Shown here piece by piece: positions 33,272-34,085 of a stretch of DNA of 34,085 bases (position 1 is its first letter; each line of letters begins with the position of its first letter). Made by a program: the position numbers and the translations under genes. The notes beneath the pieces are model-generated. The model was not told the origin of the DNA, did not search any database, and saw only the letters and a list, made by a program, of their open reading frames with translations. The stretch comes from Rouxiella aceris (GTDB taxonomy: Bacteria; Pseudomonadota; Gammaproteobacteria; Enterobacterales; Enterobacteriaceae). The DNA lies in assembly GCF_012933545.1 (NCBI RefSeq), contig NZ_JAADJU010000019.1, positions 1 to 34,085 of the forward strand, read 5' to 3'.

Positions 33272-33824
33272 ACTTATCCTTGTTGTAAGATTAATAATCC
33301 TCGTGAATATATAAATATATTGATGTTACTTACATCAGTTACTCATATATCATTTTCTATAATTTTCGCAATCGAGTTTATTAATAGAATCAATGTGGAA
33401 CTGACTGCTAGTTTATTAATTTAAAACTTGATAGTTAGATATTTATTAAAAAGTTAACTTCAAATAAATATCTATGGAGTGGAGTGTAAAAACTTCGAGA
33501 GAATAATTAAAGCCGCTAGATTGTAACAAAATATTACAAACAACAAATAAAATGGAACCACCACAAAAATACCGTTTATCCACACGATTAAATGGCCGTT
33601 TAAATAGTCATTTTATAAGAAATATCAATACATAAATTGCAGTGATCTTGCTAAAAATCGGATTACCTATAGATATTAAAAGATATAAACCCAATACCAC
33701 CGGGGATTAACTTTGCTAGAATTAATCTTTAACCATGCAGGAAGATAATAACTTTACGAGATCTATTAACTATGGAAATAAAAGAAACAACTAAACTGAA
33801 TATATAGCAGACTTATATTTAAAG
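33272..33824. other. A+T-rich leader upstream of the T6SS operon
   Basis: No credible gene is seen in these 553 bp. The base composition is much richer in A+T than the coding DNA. Contents: an inverted repeat TGATGT-N5-ACATCA (33321-33337) about 50 nt upstream of tssB; a long inverted repeat at 33436-33474; TTGTAA-N7-TTACAA (33521-33539); and a weak minus-strand promoter candidate TTGCGA with a 16-nt spacer and TATATG around 33345-33372. Such leaders of T6SS loci are frequent targets of H-NS, which is an inference here. No clear sigma54 -24/-12 site was found. Confidence 0.6.
33436..33474. repeat. Long inverted repeat upstream of tssB
   Basis: Perfect 12-bp arms TAGATATTTATT (33436-33447) and AATAAATATCTA (33463-33474) are separated by 15 nt that contain a second palindrome, AAGTTAACTT (33451-33460). 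It lies about 165 nt upstream of the tssB start. It may be a regulator binding site; no specific regulator is recognised. Confidence 0.65.
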
Positions 33825-33942
33825 TGGGCTTAAATGGCAATTTTCTGTTTTAAAACAAATTAGCTATGAGGAGCTGTTTCGGGTTGGGCTTAAACGGCAA
33901 TTGTTGTTTTAAAACCAATGGGCTTTAGAGGAGCTGTTTCGG
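33825..33942. repeat. Two 58-bp direct repeats, 60-bp period
   Basis: Copy 1 (33825-33882) and copy 2 (33885-33942) both begin TGGGCTTAAA, share GGCAATT, contain the palindrome GTTTTAAAAC and end in GAGGAGCTGTTTCGG. They differ in the middle and at scattered bases. The period is too long and the copy number too low for a CRISPR array. They lie between the T6SS operon and whatever begins at the right edge. Confidence 0.8.
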
Positions 33943-33951
33943 TTTTATAAT
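33924..33951 (+). promoter_or_regulatory. Possible plus-strand sigma70 promoter
   Basis: A perfect TATAAT box (33946-33951) has TTTAGA (33924-33929) as its best -35 match with a 16-nt spacer, within the second direct repeat. It points toward the open frame at the right edge. The -35 match is 4 of 6, so this is tentative. Confidence 0.4.
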
Positions 33952-33985
33952 AGCGGTGGCTACTTAACCCGCTGTGCCGAACCGA

Positions 33986-34013
33986 GTTAAGGAGCGCTGG
34001 CCCGCTCCTTAAC
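33986..34013. repeat. Perfect 11-bp hairpin at the right edge
   Basis: The arms GTTAAGGAGCG (33986-33996) and CGCTCCTTAAC (34003-34013) enclose CTGGCC. No T-run follows on either strand, so intrinsic termination is doubtful. The left arm can also pair with CTTAAC at 33963-33968, giving two mutually exclusive foldings in a plus-strand transcript. Confidence 0.6.
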
Positions 34014-34085
34014 AATCCTGGGCCTTTTGGTGTTGTTGATTCGTCTGCTGCCTATTACCGGCTATGTTTCAGTTACCCCCAGCGT
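33991..34085 (+). CDS. Possible 5' end of a membrane-anchored protein (runs off the window)
   Basis: An open frame after a TAA at 33988-33990 reads LTILGLLVLLIRLLPITGYV and then SVTPS to the window end. A hydrophobic helix followed by YVSVTPS resembles the N-terminus of HlyD/membrane-fusion-type proteins, but only about 30 codons are visible. There is no ATG near the 5' end in this frame, so a GTG, TTG or CTG start would be needed, and the frame overlaps the hairpin. This may be chance. Confidence 0.2.

Noticed and set aside
33825-33942. CRISPR-like repeat pair
   Set aside because: There are only two copies, they are 58 bp long, imperfect and separated by 2 bp, and no cas genes are near.
33986-34013. 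Intrinsic terminator at the right edge
   Set aside because: The stem is perfect but neither strand has a following T-run, so it is reported as a hairpin only.

Overview
The window reads as a chromosomal segment of an enteric gammaproteobacterium (Enterobacterales). This rests on the gene order of the type VI secretion system (T6SS), the E. coli-like YiaA protein, strong AGGA/GGAG ribosome binding sites and sigma70-like signals. The genus cannot be fixed from the sequence.

Left part (about 1-6520): a small locus probably controlled by its own LacI-family regulator. A minus-strand operon runs from a periplasmic NMT1/THI5-type substrate-binding protein through an M24-family hydrolase, an ABC ATPase, an ABC permease and the LacI/GalR regulator, and ends in a likely intrinsic terminator. 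Divergently on the plus strand lie a glutamine-amidotransferase-like protein (PF07090 type, no nucleophile Cys) and a nitrilase-superfamily amidohydrolase. The shared intergenic region holds two near-identical palindromes with core GAAACGGTTC, 86 bp apart; one sits on a promoter with a perfect TTGACA -35 box. The locus looks like uptake and hydrolysis of a small amide-type or N-heterocyclic compound of unknown identity.

Centre and right (about 6496-33271): one long minus-strand T6SS cluster. In transcription order it is tssB, tssC (sheath), tssK (baseplate), tssL, an OmpA-domain membrane protein, hcp (tube; followed by a strong terminator), clpV/tssH, vgrG, a GxSxG-type lipase effector (Tle4/PGAP1-like), its Tli4-type immunity protein, a decayed second Tli4 copy, an unrecognised two-TM protein, tssM, a yiaA-like gene, tssA, tssF, tssG, tssJ, tssE, and a TssA-like VasL/TagA-type protein. 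All 13 core tss components are present. No PAAR protein, Rhs toxin or TagF/PpkA/PppA regulator is visible. The effector-immunity stretch (about 18.5-21.7 kb) is clearly richer in A+T than the flanking structural genes, as expected for an exchangeable cassette.

Right edge (33272-34085): an A+T-rich leader of about 550 bp upstream of tssB with inverted repeats, then two 58-bp direct repeats at 60-bp spacing, a TATAAT-containing promoter candidate, a GC-rich hairpin, and a short open frame running off the window.

The most notable points are the paired LacI-type operators, the pseudogenised second immunity gene, the yiaA insertion between tssM and tssA, the degenerate nucleotide-binding loop of TssM, and the repeat structures at both edges.
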